The notes: generated from the letters alone by a model not told the origin. 14,308 nucleotides of DNA from JBGSOW01 sp041738875 (GCA_041738875.1 JBGSOW010000059.1:1-14308); one strand, 5' to 3'. Shown: positions 1-6,899, counted from the stretch's first letter. Numbers and translations are program-made.

Positions 1-2
1 TG

Positions 3-107
3 CGAGTTAGAGGTGTTGGTGACAAAGGCCAGATGAGTACAGGTGATTTTGTTCTAAAGTTTATCGAAGAAATTTCTGTGAGGAAATCCGAATTAACCGT
101 GGCCTAG
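3..107 (+). CDS. thrS: Threonyl-tRNA synthetase, C-terminal end (partial)
   Basis: The window opens inside a gene whose last 34 codons end in TAG at 105-107. The peptide begins RVRGVGDKGQMSTGDFV and continues with KFIEEI. This matches the last strand and helix of the class II anticodon-binding domain of ThrRS, where E. coli has VRTRRGKDLGSMDVNEVIEKLQQEI at the same place. The domain recognises the anticodon of tRNA-Thr, and the enzyme charges that tRNA in the cytoplasm. The 5' part lies outside the window. The gene converges on the response regulator with only 4 bases between stop codons. HisRS and ProRS have related domains, but the GQMS segment fits ThrRS better. I am moderately sure, because only about 5% of the protein is visible. 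Confidence 0.68.
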   Translation, partial: RVRGVGDKGQMSTGDFVLKFIEEISVRKSELTVA

Positions 108-111
108 TTGT

Positions 112-819
112 TTAGGTTTTAGATTCTTTGGCAGGGGCTAATCTATAGCCCCTGCCATACACAGTCTCAATAACTAAGGATGGTTCGATGCCATGATCTT
201 GTAACTTCTTCCGAAATCTACTCACAATTGTATCAATACTAGATTCATCGGCTTCATAATTACCTTTTAGTGTGTAATAAGTTAGGCTACGTCTACTTAC
301 TGCTGCGCCATTTTCCTTCATTAGACCAGCAATTAGACTAAATTCCTTTTTGCTAGTGTTGATTATTTTACCGTCATATTTTAAGATTTGTTTATTGTGA
401 TTTATACTTATTTTCCCAAAAGATGCTTCTTGGTGATGTTCGTTTAGCATAATAATTGATTTCATCTGTACGATAAGTAGATCCCAATTTATAGGTTTAT
501 CGTGAAATAAAGTTGCACCTAGCTGGTATGATTCCATTTGAGGTTCCGCGATATCGTTATAGAAACTTTCATCAGTGACAACAATAACTGGCGTTTTTTT
601 ATTGTGTTCACGGAATTTTTTTAGCACCTTTGTACCGTTCATTATTGGGAGAATGAGATCGAGAAGAATCAAATCATATTTATTTGTGAGTGCCTCTTTT
701 GCGCCTCTATCCCCACGTGTTTCTAAGTGAATTGCGAAGTTCTCTTTCTCCAGTATTTTCTGGAAATAATAGGCAAGTGTAAGGTCATCTTCAACAAGAA
801 GTACTGGCACTTTATTCAT
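112..819 (-). CDS. OmpR/PhoB-family response regulator (orphan)
   Basis: This is a two-component response regulator of 235 residues, a typical length. The receiver domain (about 4-125) keeps the acidic pocket E10-D11-D12, the phospho-acceptor D54 in LILLDLILP, T82 and K108. The C-terminal winged helix (about 135-228) shows SKKEFSLIAGLM, the recognition-helix region VSRFRKKL and the closing hairpin ETVYGRGYRL. All residues needed for phosphotransfer are present. No histidine kinase gene is adjacent, so it is an orphan here. The ATG at 819 starts the receiver directly. It has no Shine-Dalgarno sequence, but an extended -10 box lies 6 bases upstream and an array of 11-bp-spaced TTACA boxes lies behind that. 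I infer autoregulation. The input signal and the other targets cannot be read from the window. Confidence 0.93.
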   Translation of the reverse strand: MNKVPVLLVEDDLTLAYYFQKILEKENFAIHLETRGDRGAKEALTNKYDLILLDLILPIMNGTKVLKKFREHNKKTPVIVVTDESFYNDIAEPQMESYQLGATLFHDKPINWDLLIVQMKSIIMLNEHHQEASFGKISINHNKQILKYDGKIINTSKKEFSLIAGLMKENGAAVSRRSLTYYTLKGNYEADESSIDTIVSRFRKKLQDHGIEPSLVIETVYGRGYRLAPAKESKT

Positions 820-825
820 AGTAGG

Positions 826-834
826 ACTATAACA
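826..834 (-). promoter_or_regulatory. Extended -10 promoter of the response regulator gene
   Basis: On the minus strand the sequence reads TGTTATAGT, then six bases, then ATG. TATAGT matches TATAAT at five of six positions and carries the TGn extension. Transcription should start at or next to the A of the ATG, giving a leaderless mRNA. No TTGACA-like -35 is seen. The first TTACA boxes lie where a -35 would be, as is usual for promoters activated by PhoB/OmpR-type regulators. Confidence 0.6.
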
Positions 835-842
835 AAAAATTC

Positions 843-911
843 TTACAAAATCCTTACATTTTATAAGCTAAATTTACAGAGCAATTATAAAGCAATTACA
901 AAGCAACTATA
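843..911. promoter_or_regulatory. Array of 11-bp-spaced TTACA boxes, probable response-regulator operator
   Basis: TTACA occurs at 843-847, 854-858, 874-878 and 896-900. Near-copies TTATA (885-889) and CTATA (907-911) fill the same 11-bp phase. The right-hand block is three imperfect tandem copies of GCAATTATAAA (881-913). The two blocks are offset by 20 bp. OmpR/PhoB-family regulators bind direct repeats about 11 bp apart; B. subtilis PhoP (TTAACA-like boxes) and WalR (TGTWA boxes) use very similar words. The array lies 24-92 bp upstream of the regulator start and runs into the last codons of the aminopeptidase gene. Binding by this particular regulator is inference. Confidence 0.6.
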
Positions 912-2139
912 AAGTAAATTGCCCATTTTTATAGATGACTTTAGTCTCTCCATTTGGAAGTATTGCCGTAACTGTTCTTCTTGCTGTGCTTATGATATCT
1001 GTGTGTTCTGCGGAGTCGTTGAATCCAAGTTTGTCCCAGTCTGCTTTTTTAAGCTTGCTAGCATCACCTCTGTAGCAATCTTTATAAGACATGCCGACTG
1101 CAAGATGTGTATTTCCTTCTTTACCACCGATGTTTTCGTCGTAAAGAGTTTCTGCCATTACGTGAGTTATACGAGAAGTACGACCATCAGTTAGTGATAT
1201 TTCTCCGATTTTATCTGCGTTTGGGCTTTTTAACATTGCGTCCAAAAACTTCTGGCCTTTTTTTGCTGTTGCTTTTACAACGATTCCTTCTTTAAACTCA
1301 AGATAAATGTTTTCAATAATTTGTCCATATCTATATAGTGGTTGATTGAACCGTATCCAACCATTTGTGCCACGCCAGTTGGGAGACGTAAAAAATTCGA
1401 AACTGGGAATATTTCTTCCTGAACCTGCGTTCCAAACACGGTCGGCACCTAATTTTACAGTCAGGTCTGAATCTTCACTTTTTATGTGCAGGTATTCAAT
1501 TCTCAGATCATTTAATTTCTCTTTTGTTATCTTTTGGAAGTTTGAGATATTGCGCCATTCAGCAACAGGATCTTTGTAATCCAAAAAGCATGCGTTAATT
1601 ATTTGTTGCCAATATTCTTCGTAACTTAAACCAACTTCAGTTGCTTTTGCTTCAGTGCCCCATAGTCCGATTGTCCAAGTAAATTTACCTTGTGTTTCTT
1701 TTTCGTTCAACCAATCACGAAATTCTTTTTTGCTATCGCGCGCTTTGATTATCTTTTCAGGATCTGCTTTTTCTAGCTCTCGAGGATTTACATCTGCAAT
1801 GATTGCGATTTGGTGATCGATTAGATCTGCGCGCGCCATCATGTATTTTTTTGGAAAAAATTTCAACTGAGAATCGTTTGCAAGTTCGTAGAAATCCGCA
1901 TCAAATCCAGTAGGAAACATCCGGATCATAGGGTGCGCGCCAGCTTCCAAAATAGCATTTTGCAGACTTCTCAATAAATCTTTCGCAACATCTGGAGCGG
2001 CAACTTGGACAACTTCACCAGGTTTAACACCTTCTCCGCTATTCAATGCAAAATTTACAAGCACATCGGCATATTTATCTAATATTTCTTTACTTGGGGT
2101 GTAGGTTTTTACTGTTGTTTTCGTAGATTTGGAATTCAT
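907..2139 (-). CDS. M29-family metallo-aminopeptidase (AmpS/PepS-like)
   Basis: This 410-residue cytoplasmic exopeptidase removes N-terminal residues from peptides; family length is about 400-415. All family signature residues are visible: E248 in NIPSFEFFTSP, E313 in IGEISL, H345 in THLAVGMSY with the catalytic Y352, and H379 and D381 in SAEHTD. In the Thermus enzyme these positions bind two metal ions. The N-terminal half (about 15-200) is the substrate-chamber domain, ending in the conserved region around WGTEAKATEVG. The start is ATG at 2139, with a perfect TATAAT five bases upstream and no Shine-Dalgarno. It lies 32 bases downstream of pfk on the same strand but appears to have its own promoter. 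A role in peptide recycling or scavenging would suit a host-dependent or amino-acid-auxotrophic cell; that is inference. Confidence 0.92.
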   Translation of the reverse strand: MNSKSTKTTVKTYTPSKEILDKYADVLVNFALNSGEGVKPGEVVQVAAPDVAKDLLRSLQNAILEAGAHPMIRMFPTGFDADFYELANDSQLKFFPKKYMMARADLIDHQIAIIADVNPRELEKADPEKIIKARDSKKEFRDWLNEKETQGKFTWTIGLWGTEAKATEVGLSYEEYWQQIINACFLDYKDPVAEWRNISNFQKITKEKLNDLRIEYLHIKSEDSDLTVKLGADRVWNAGSGRNIPSFEFFTSPNWRGTNGWIRFNQPLYRYGQIIENIYLEFKEGIVVKATAKKGQKFLDAMLKSPNADKIGEISLTDGRTSRITHVMAETLYDENIGGKEGNTHLAVGMSYKDCYRGDASKLKKADWDKLGFNDSAEHTDIISTARRTVTAILPNGETKVIYKNGQFTL

Positions 2140-2144
2140 CTCTG

Positions 2145-2150
2145 ATTATA
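2145..2150 (-). promoter_or_regulatory. -10 box (TATAAT) of the aminopeptidase gene
   Basis: The minus strand reads TATAAT-CAGAG-ATG. The perfect -10 hexamer sits five bases from the start codon, inside the 32-base gap after pfk. Transcription is expected at or beside the ATG, so the message would be leaderless. No good -35 is visible. Confidence 0.55.
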
Positions 2151-2171
2151 TCTTATTGTTTGCAATTCGCA

Positions 2172-3257
2172 CTAGTCTCCAAATCCAATGCCAAGATTGC
2201 GGGCGGTTCTAACTAATTCACCTTCAGGATCGACTAGATTAAGCTTACAAACAGCCTCTTCTAGAGGGATTGACTCGATTGAAGTTCCTTTCAATGCCAC
2301 CATAACTTTCCTTTTGTTTTGCAGAACCATCTGAACCGCAGCAACTCCGAAACGCTGTGCAAGTAGACGGTCGTATGCATTCGGACTACCACCTCTTTGT
2401 AAATGTCCAAGCACTAAATTCCTCATTTCGAATTCACCTTGCGCAATTTGCTCAATACTTTCAACCAGTCTTGCAGAAATACCGCCGAGTAAATTTTCTT
2501 TCCCAGTTTCCTCAGACTGTATATGCGCCGAAACACTAGTTATTGGCATTGCTCCTTCTGCAATTACGATAATACTGTATTTTTTGCCGGCTGTTTTGCG
2601 AGCTCTCAAATCCTGCACAATTTTTTCTACATTGTATTTAATTTCAGGAATGAGGATGATATCAGCTTCACCAGAAATACCGCCGTGCAATGCTATCCAG
2701 CCAGCATTTCTACCCATAGTTTCGACGATGATTAACCTATTGTGACTTTCTGCTGTTGTGTGGATTCTATCCATTGACTCGGCTACGAAATCCACCGCAC
2801 TGCTAAATCCAAATGTATAATCTGTTTCGCAGAGGTCGTTGTCGATTGTTTTGGGCACTGCGATTATGTCGATACCTTTTTCAGCTAATTGTAGTCCTGC
2901 TGATAAACTGCCATCACCTCCAATTACAATTAGTTTATCGATATTTTCTTTACGGAGGTTTCGCATTGCCTCTTCTAAATTGGCGTCTGGAATCTTACTA
3001 TTCTCCCCGTTTCCTACTTTTGCAGAAAAGCGTCCTTTATTTGTTGTTTGAATAATTGTGCCACCTAGGGAAGTGATTCCATCCACTTTGTTTAAAGTCA
3101 GGTCGATGATTTCGCCGTCATCTAAAAGACCTTCGAACCCTTTGATAATTCCTTTGAATTTCAAACCGTGCCTAGAGCCGGATTTCACAACTGCTGCAAT
3201 AACAGCATTTAAACCTGCACAATCGCCACCGCCCGTTAAAATTCCTATGTAATTCAT
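2172..3257 (-). CDS. pfkA: 6-phosphofructokinase (PfkA family, Gly104/Lys124 type)
   Basis: This enzyme phosphorylates fructose 6-phosphate to fructose 1,6-bisphosphate, the committing step of glycolysis. I start it at ATG 3257 (361 residues), because MNYIGILTGGGDC is the usual family N-terminus. A TTG at 3278 would add seven residues. Visible motifs are the phosphate-donor loop GGDGS (113-117), PKTIDND (135-141) with the catalytic Asp139, R174, MGR (181-183), E234, and HLQRGGSP with R288. The glycine of GGDGS equals E. coli Gly104, typical of ATP enzymes. Lys136 equals E. coli 124, where ATP enzymes have Gly and PPi enzymes have Lys. This mixed pair belongs to the PfkB-unrelated 'long' or group III-like clades, some of which use ATP. 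I expect ATP use but cannot exclude PPi. It is divergent from the half-MFS gene. Confidence 0.93.
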   Translation of the reverse strand: MNYIGILTGGGDCAGLNAVIAAVVKSGSRHGLKFKGIIKGFEGLLDDGEIIDLTLNKVDGITSLGGTIIQTTNKGRFSAKVGNGENSKIPDANLEEAMRNLRKENIDKLIVIGGDGSLSAGLQLAEKGIDIIAVPKTIDNDLCETDYTFGFSSAVDFVAESMDRIHTTAESHNRLIIVETMGRNAGWIALHGGISGEADIILIPEIKYNVEKIVQDLRARKTAGKKYSIIVIAEGAMPITSVSAHIQSEETGKENLLGGISARLVESIEQIAQGEFEMRNLVLGHLQRGGSPNAYDRLLAQRFGVAAVQMVLQNKRKVMVALKGTSIESIPLEEAVCKLNLVDPEGELVRTARNLGIGFGD

Positions 3258-3306
3258 ATTGAAATTCTTCTTCACCAAAAAGATTAATTTAATTCATCTT
3301 ATAAAT

Positions 3307-3314
3307 AGTATAAA
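3307..3314. promoter_or_regulatory. Overlapping divergent -10 boxes between pfkA and the half-MFS gene
   Basis: On the plus strand TATAAA (3309-3314) lies 12 bases before the MFS ATG. On the minus strand TATACT (3307-3312) lies about 50 bases before the pfkA ATG. The two hexamers overlap by four bases, so one AT-rich core may fire both ways. Neither has a clear -35. The pfkA leader contains a tiny ATG-AAT-TAA frame, which may be chance. Confidence 0.35.
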
Positions 3315-3326
3315 CTAAAAGTTAAG

Positions 3327-3962
3327 ATGAATGATAAATTAAAGCTTAAAATTTTAAAAAGCGAGATAAATAGTACGATATTGTTTCTGACTTTTAACGA
3401 TATTTTCACTTGGGGTACGCACTATGTTGTAACCGTACTAGTCGGTTTATATCTATCAGAAAAGTTACAGATTAATGCAACTGAGATTGTAGGCATAGGA
3501 GCGGGTGTTTTGTTTATTGCACGAGGAGCTACGCAACTTCCTACAGGATTTATCATCGATAGATTAAAAACTGATATTGATGAAACTTTAGGGCTTATGA
3601 TTGGAAATGTTTTCATGGGAATTCCGATTATCCTTTTAACACAGGTGACCGAGCCAATTCACTATTATGCAATTCAATTTGTTTTTGGTATAGGAGGGGC
3701 GATAAATTTGGTATGTTGGCGAAAGCTTTTTGCTAAGAGTCTCGATAAAGGCAAAGAGGGCACTGAATACGCGCTTTATGAAACTGCGATGAGCCTCTCG
3801 ATTGCAATTTTCTCACTATTTGGTGGAATTATTGCAAGTGTAAGTGATTATTATTTTGATATGGTGATGGCGAGTCTAGGTATGGTTATGATTGTGAGTA
3901 ATTTCTGGGTTTACTTCATATATCAGAAGAAGCGTCAGGAGATGCTTTTGGGTGTTGTATAA
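3327..3962 (+). CDS. Half-size MFS-like membrane protein (six helices)
   Basis: The 211-residue protein is very hydrophobic, with about six membrane helices: roughly 17-42, 54-76, 88-105, 110-131, 150-172 and 176-198. The loop after helix 2 reads GFIIDRLKTD, resembling the G-x-x-x-D-R motif A between helices 2 and 3 of the major facilitator superfamily. MFS proteins normally have about 12 helices and 400 residues, so this is one half and would have to dimerise to form a transporter. Its TAA stop is normal, and no second half follows: the next gene is a tRNA. The substrate is unknown. The start is the first ATG at 3327, without a Shine-Dalgarno. A perfect -10 for the downstream tRNA overlaps its stop codon. 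Family assignment is moderate; a standalone six-helix family is the alternative. Confidence 0.7.
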   Translation: MNDKLKLKILKSEINSTILFLTFNDIFTWGTHYVVTVLVGLYLSEKLQINATEIVGIGAGVLFIARGATQLPTGFIIDRLKTDIDETLGLMIGNVFMGIPIILLTQVTEPIHYYAIQFVFGIGGAINLVCWRKLFAKSLDKGKEGTEYALYETAMSLSIAIFSLFGGIIASVSDYYFDMVMASLGMVMIVSNFWVYFIYQKKRQEMLLGVV

Positions 3963-3963
3963 T
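3958..3963 (+). promoter_or_regulatory. -10 box of tRNA-Pro(GGG), overlapping the MFS stop codon
   Basis: TATAAT at 3958-3963, preceded directly by TG, contains the TAA stop (3960-3962) of the half-MFS gene. The predicted start point is near 3970, about 20 bases before the tRNA. The same octamer TGTATAAT precedes three other tRNA genes in the window. Confidence 0.55.
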
Positions 3964-3990
3964 CGGTTAAATTCGTTGTTTTTAAACGAG

Positions 3991-4064
3991 CGGGCTGTAG
4001 TTTAGTTGGCTAAAATGTACGGCTGGGGGTCGTAAGAGCGGCGGTTCGAGTCTGCCCAGCCCGA
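3991..4064 (+). tRNA. tRNA-Pro (anticodon GGG)
   Basis: A full cloverleaf folds by eye. The acceptor stem CGGGCTG pairs with CAGCCCG and the discriminator is A. The anticodon stem TACGG/TCGTA encloses loop CTGGGGG, so the anticodon is GGG (4025-4027). The T-stem GGCGG/CTGCC encloses TTCGAGT. The C1-G72 pair and A73 are identity marks of bacterial tRNA-Pro. It reads CCC and CCU. No CCA is encoded. Confidence 0.95.
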
Positions 4065-4098
4065 GAATTAATTATTTACTAATTAATAATTAGAAAAA

Positions 4099-5151
4099 AT
4101 GGAATTATTTGCCTTTATAACTGTAATTGCTCTCTGTTTTTATCTGCTGGCGGTTGTATGCGAGGATTTTTTCGTGCCTTCGTTAGATATTTTGTCTAGG
4201 AAATTGAAAATGACATCTGATGTTGCAGGTGCAACACTTATGGCTGTTGGATCGAGTGCGCCTGAGCTATTTACATCATTTTTCGCGGTGATAATTGCAG
4301 GTAGTGCGGAAAGTATTGGAGCGGGCGCTGTAGTAGGTTCTGCGATGTTTAACGTGCTAGTTATAACTGGTATCTCAGCTACATATAAGGCAGTGAAATT
4401 GTCATGGCAGCCGGTAATTCGTGATGTAATTTTCTACTCGATCAGTATATTGGTACTACTTGTCGCATTTGCTGACGGGATAGTGACTAGCTTAGAGGCT
4501 TTTGTGTTTATTGCAGTCTACGTCTTATACATTGTTGCAGTAATTAACTGGGAAAAGGTACTTCCACACAAAGATGTGAAATTCAGAGATATCGCTCATG
4601 CACCAGAAAATCACAACCGTTGGAGGGTATATAGCAGAAACCTTTTGGGACTATTTTTGCCCGATGTATATGTGAAACCAAAAAGATATATGGTAACTTT
4701 TCTGGCGTCAATTATTATAATTGGTGTGCTAAGTTATATTCTAGTTGAGTCTGCAGTTGCGATGGCATTTATTTTGAGTATTGAGCCGGTTATTGTTGCT
4801 TTGACAGTATTGGCTATAGGAACTTCAATCCCGGATCTACTATCTTCTGTAGTAGTTGCAAAACAAGGCCGAGGGGACATGGCAATAAGCAATATCTTCG
4901 GTTCAAATATCTTCGATATACTTATTTGTCTTGGATTACCGTGGTTCATAGTTACTACTTTGCGTGGTGAAAGTGTGAATGTAGATACGGAAAATCTGAC
5001 TAGTAGTGTAATTTTGATTTTCGCGTCATTGATTTCATTAATATTTTTATTGTTCTACCGGAAATGGAATATTGAGCAGAACTCGGGATTTATTTTGATC
5101 GGCGCTTATATAATATACCTAGCATACGTGATTATCAGTTCAGTAACTTAA
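4099..5151 (+). CDS. NCKX-like (K+-dependent) Na+/Ca2+ exchanger, CaCA superfamily
   Basis: The 350-residue inner-membrane antiporter has about 10 helices and two inverted alpha repeats. Alpha-1 contains GSSAPELFTS (51-60, ion ligand E56) followed by GSAMFNVLVITG (80-91). Alpha-2 contains GTSIPDLLSS (241-250, D246) and GSNIFDILICLGLPW (268-282). D273 sits where mammalian NCKX2 has Asp575, the residue that gives K+ dependence; NCX-type proteins have Asn there. Both repeats resemble NCKX/SLC24 closely. A polar loop (about 150-195) joins the halves. It probably exports Ca2+ using the Na+ gradient, and K+ coupling is inferred from D273. The gene begins 34 bases after tRNA-Pro(GGG) and may be co-transcribed with it. 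It ends 3 bases from the convergent kinase gene. Confidence 0.9.
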   Translation: MELFAFITVIALCFYLLAVVCEDFFVPSLDILSRKLKMTSDVAGATLMAVGSSAPELFTSFFAVIIAGSAESIGAGAVVGSAMFNVLVITGISATYKAVKLSWQPVIRDVIFYSISILVLLVAFADGIVTSLEAFVFIAVYVLYIVAVINWEKVLPHKDVKFRDIAHAPENHNRWRVYSRNLLGLFLPDVYVKPKRYMVTFLASIIIIGVLSYILVESAVAMAFILSIEPVIVALTVLAIGTSIPDLLSSVVVAKQGRGDMAISNIFGSNIFDILICLGLPWFIVTTLRGESVNVDTENLTSSVILIFASLISLIFLLFYRKWNIEQNSGFILIGAYIIYLAYVIISSVT

Positions 5152-5154
5152 AAC

Positions 5155-5754
5155 CTACTGATATAAAACGTTTACAATCTCCCAAATGTCACTAGCTACT
5201 TTCTGAGGTGTTTGGTTTGCGTTCACAATATTCCAATTAAAACGCTCTGCAAGTTCCATGTGGATTTCCCGGTTTTTTTGCCAAACATCGTCACCTGCTG
5301 CTTCATGTCTATGATTTCTCTCAACTGCTGAAGTGAAACGCTCTCCATCTAGAAGTATTGCTGCTTCAGGTTCTAGTAGGTCAGAGTTAATCTCTAAAAG
5401 GTAGTCCAGCTCGACGTCTTTAGTTAGCCCCCAAGCAATTCCAGTGCCACTATAGTCTTCCGAAATTACAGATACTCCAGCGTCGAGTAGTGTGGTTATC
5501 GTTGGCTGGAAGTCTCGTCTGTTTTGTGCGTAGATTGTTTGTAGTTCTTTGTCGTCGTATTTACGGTCTAATTTTTCTGGATGTCTAAGTATATTGTTGA
5601 TAAGTGGCCCGGTGGGCTCCAGCCCATAAATTGCGTATTTAACGGATAGTATTTGTTTGCCTTCTGAAATCAATTTTTGGCCAAGCAAACGGTTTTGCGT
5701 TGTTTTCCCTAGATTATTTGCTCCATAAATAGTTATGAGTTTGCCTTTTTCCAT
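5155..5754 (-). CDS. dTMP-kinase-like nucleoside monophosphate kinase (divergent)
   Basis: This 199-residue P-loop kinase is near the usual thymidylate kinase length of 200-215. The Walker A is GANNLGKTT (11-19); standard enzymes have GxDGxGKTT. YAQNRRD (75-81) corresponds to the FAADR helix that contacts dTMP, and PEAAILLD (129-136) matches the Walker-B-like strand PDLTLYLD. The usual DR(Y/F)xxSxxAYQ motif appears as EDYSGTGIAWG (99-109), so the Asp-Arg pair is replaced by Glu-Asp. A lid region with Arg and His residues spans about 138-152. Fold membership is clear. Making dTDP from dTMP is likely, but another (deoxy)nucleotide could be the substrate. ATG 5754 follows a weak CAGG, and the gene shares its promoter region with murB. 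Confidence 0.75.
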   Translation of the reverse strand: MEKGKLITIYGANNLGKTTQNRLLGQKLISEGKQILSVKYAIYGLEPTGPLINNILRHPEKLDRKYDDKELQTIYAQNRRDFQPTITTLLDAGVSVISEDYSGTGIAWGLTKDVELDYLLEINSDLLEPEAAILLDGERFTSAVERNHRHEAAGDDVWQKNREIHMELAERFNWNIVNANQTPQKVASDIWEIVNVLYQ

Positions 5755-5793
5755 TTGTTTGCCTGTAAAGTGAAATTATTCGTCAGATTTAGC

Positions 5794-5800
5794 TATAATA
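5794..5800. promoter_or_regulatory. Shared divergent -10 region between the kinase gene and murB
   Basis: The plus strand has a perfect TATAAT (5794-5799), about 50 bases before the murB start. The same bases read on the minus strand give TATTAT (5795-5800), about 40 bases before the kinase ATG. A weak -35 (GTGAAA, 5770-5775) fits the plus direction. The symmetric sequence suggests a bidirectional promoter. The rest of the 95-base gap is AT-rich without other clear structure. Confidence 0.4.
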
Positions 5801-5849
5801 AACGTTAACAGTAATAATATTTATTAAAAATAACACTATTAGTACATTT

Positions 5850-6833
5850 TTGACAACTTTTCGTAATCCAGTGAGGTTCAATGAATTATATGAAATCACT
5901 GAGGCTACTGAACTTAGAAAAATAATAAACAAACGTATACTTCTTTTGGGCGGGGGTAGTAACACTTTGATTACCGCTGGTAGCGTAGATATTCCTGTTG
6001 TACGAATATTACTTAAAGGTATTGAGGTGACAAAAATCAGTGCTAGTGAGTCGAGAGTCGTTGCTGCTGCTGGGGAAGATTGGATCAGCTTTGTTGATAA
6101 TCTCGTTAACCAAGGACTAGGTGGGATAGAAAACCTTAGCTATATTCCCGGCTCTGTAGGGGCAGCACCGGTGCAAAATATCGGAGCTTATGGAATAGAA
6201 CAAGATCAGATCTTTGATTATCTAGAGGCTTTTAATACGAAAACGGGAGAAATGGAAAAGTTTGATAAAACTATGTGCGGCTTTGGTTATAGGGATAGTT
6301 ACTTTAAGCACGCTTTAGAGGGTATTTACATAATAACGAAGGTCGCTTACAAACTTACTAACCCAGGTTTTCATAAGCTTCGTTTGGATTACCCGGATGT
6401 TGTTAATTATATTAAAGAGCATAACTTGGATGAGAGTAGCTTAGATCCGAAAAAAGTGGCAGATATTGTTGTTGGAATTCGTAAAAGAAAACTGCCTGAC
6501 CCAAAAGAGATTGGGACTGCGGGGAGCTTTTTTAAAAACCCGGTCATTAGCACGGAGGAATTTCAGCACTTGAAAAAATTATATCCTGAAATTCCTTCAT
6601 ACTACGTCAGTGACACGCAAACGAAGCTCCCCGCAGCATGGCTAATCGATCAAGCCGGCTGGAAAGGGAAAAGATTCGGGGACGCAGGAGTCCACCCAAA
6701 TCAAGCGCTAGTGCTTGTGAACCATGGCAATGCCACAGGCAAAGAAATTTGGCAGTTAGCCGAGAAAATTACGAGATCAGTTTCGGAGAAATTTGGGATA
6801 GATTTGGTGCCTGAGGTTAATATCGTTCAATAA
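5850..6833 (+). CDS. murB: UDP-N-acetylenolpyruvoylglucosamine reductase (MurB)
   Basis: MurB reduces UDP-GlcNAc-enolpyruvate to UDP-MurNAc with NADPH, the second committed step of peptidoglycan synthesis. The 327-residue protein has the FAD-binding motifs LLLGGGSNTLI (31-41) and IPGSVGAAPVQNIGAYG (99-115). GYRDS with R148 is typical of type I MurB. GSFFKNP carries the proton donor S226, and the C-terminal PEVNIV carries the catalytic E322. All catalytic residues are intact. The start is TTG 5850, giving MTTFRNPV, which aligns with the family NTFG segment. No in-frame ATG or GTG lies near, so either TTG is used or an ATT a few codons upstream is. The N-terminus is slightly short compared with E. 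coli. The presence of MurB implies that the cell makes its own wall. Confidence 0.95.
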   Translation: MTTFRNPVRFNELYEITEATELRKIINKRILLLGGGSNTLITAGSVDIPVVRILLKGIEVTKISASESRVVAAAGEDWISFVDNLVNQGLGGIENLSYIPGSVGAAPVQNIGAYGIEQDQIFDYLEAFNTKTGEMEKFDKTMCGFGYRDSYFKHALEGIYIITKVAYKLTNPGFHKLRLDYPDVVNYIKEHNLDESSLDPKKVADIVVGIRKRKLPDPKEIGTAGSFFKNPVISTEEFQHLKKLYPEIPSYYVSDTQTKLPAAWLIDQAGWKGKRFGDAGVHPNQALVLVNHGNATGKEIWQLAEKITRSVSEKFGIDLVPEVNIVQ

Positions 6834-6899
6834 ATATAATCGTTTAGTAAGTTTGCTCAATATGATCAACTACCCCCACCATAGAGGATTGCTAGGGTC

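Noticed and set aside
881..913. Tandem 11-mers as a possible CRISPR or minisatellite
   Set aside because: The units are only 11 bp, imperfect and without spacers. Their phase with the TTACA boxes behind a regulator promoter fits an operator better.
2357..3252. Plus-strand open frames opposite pfkA and the aminopeptidase gene
   Set aside because: They have no recognisable domains or start signals and lie inside strongly conserved minus-strand genes. They are antisense shadows.
6834..6899. Terminator or small RNA between murB and the 130-aa membrane protein gene
   Set aside because: Only a three-to-four-base ACCC/GGGT pairing is visible and no T-run follows. Nothing else is supported in these 66 bases.
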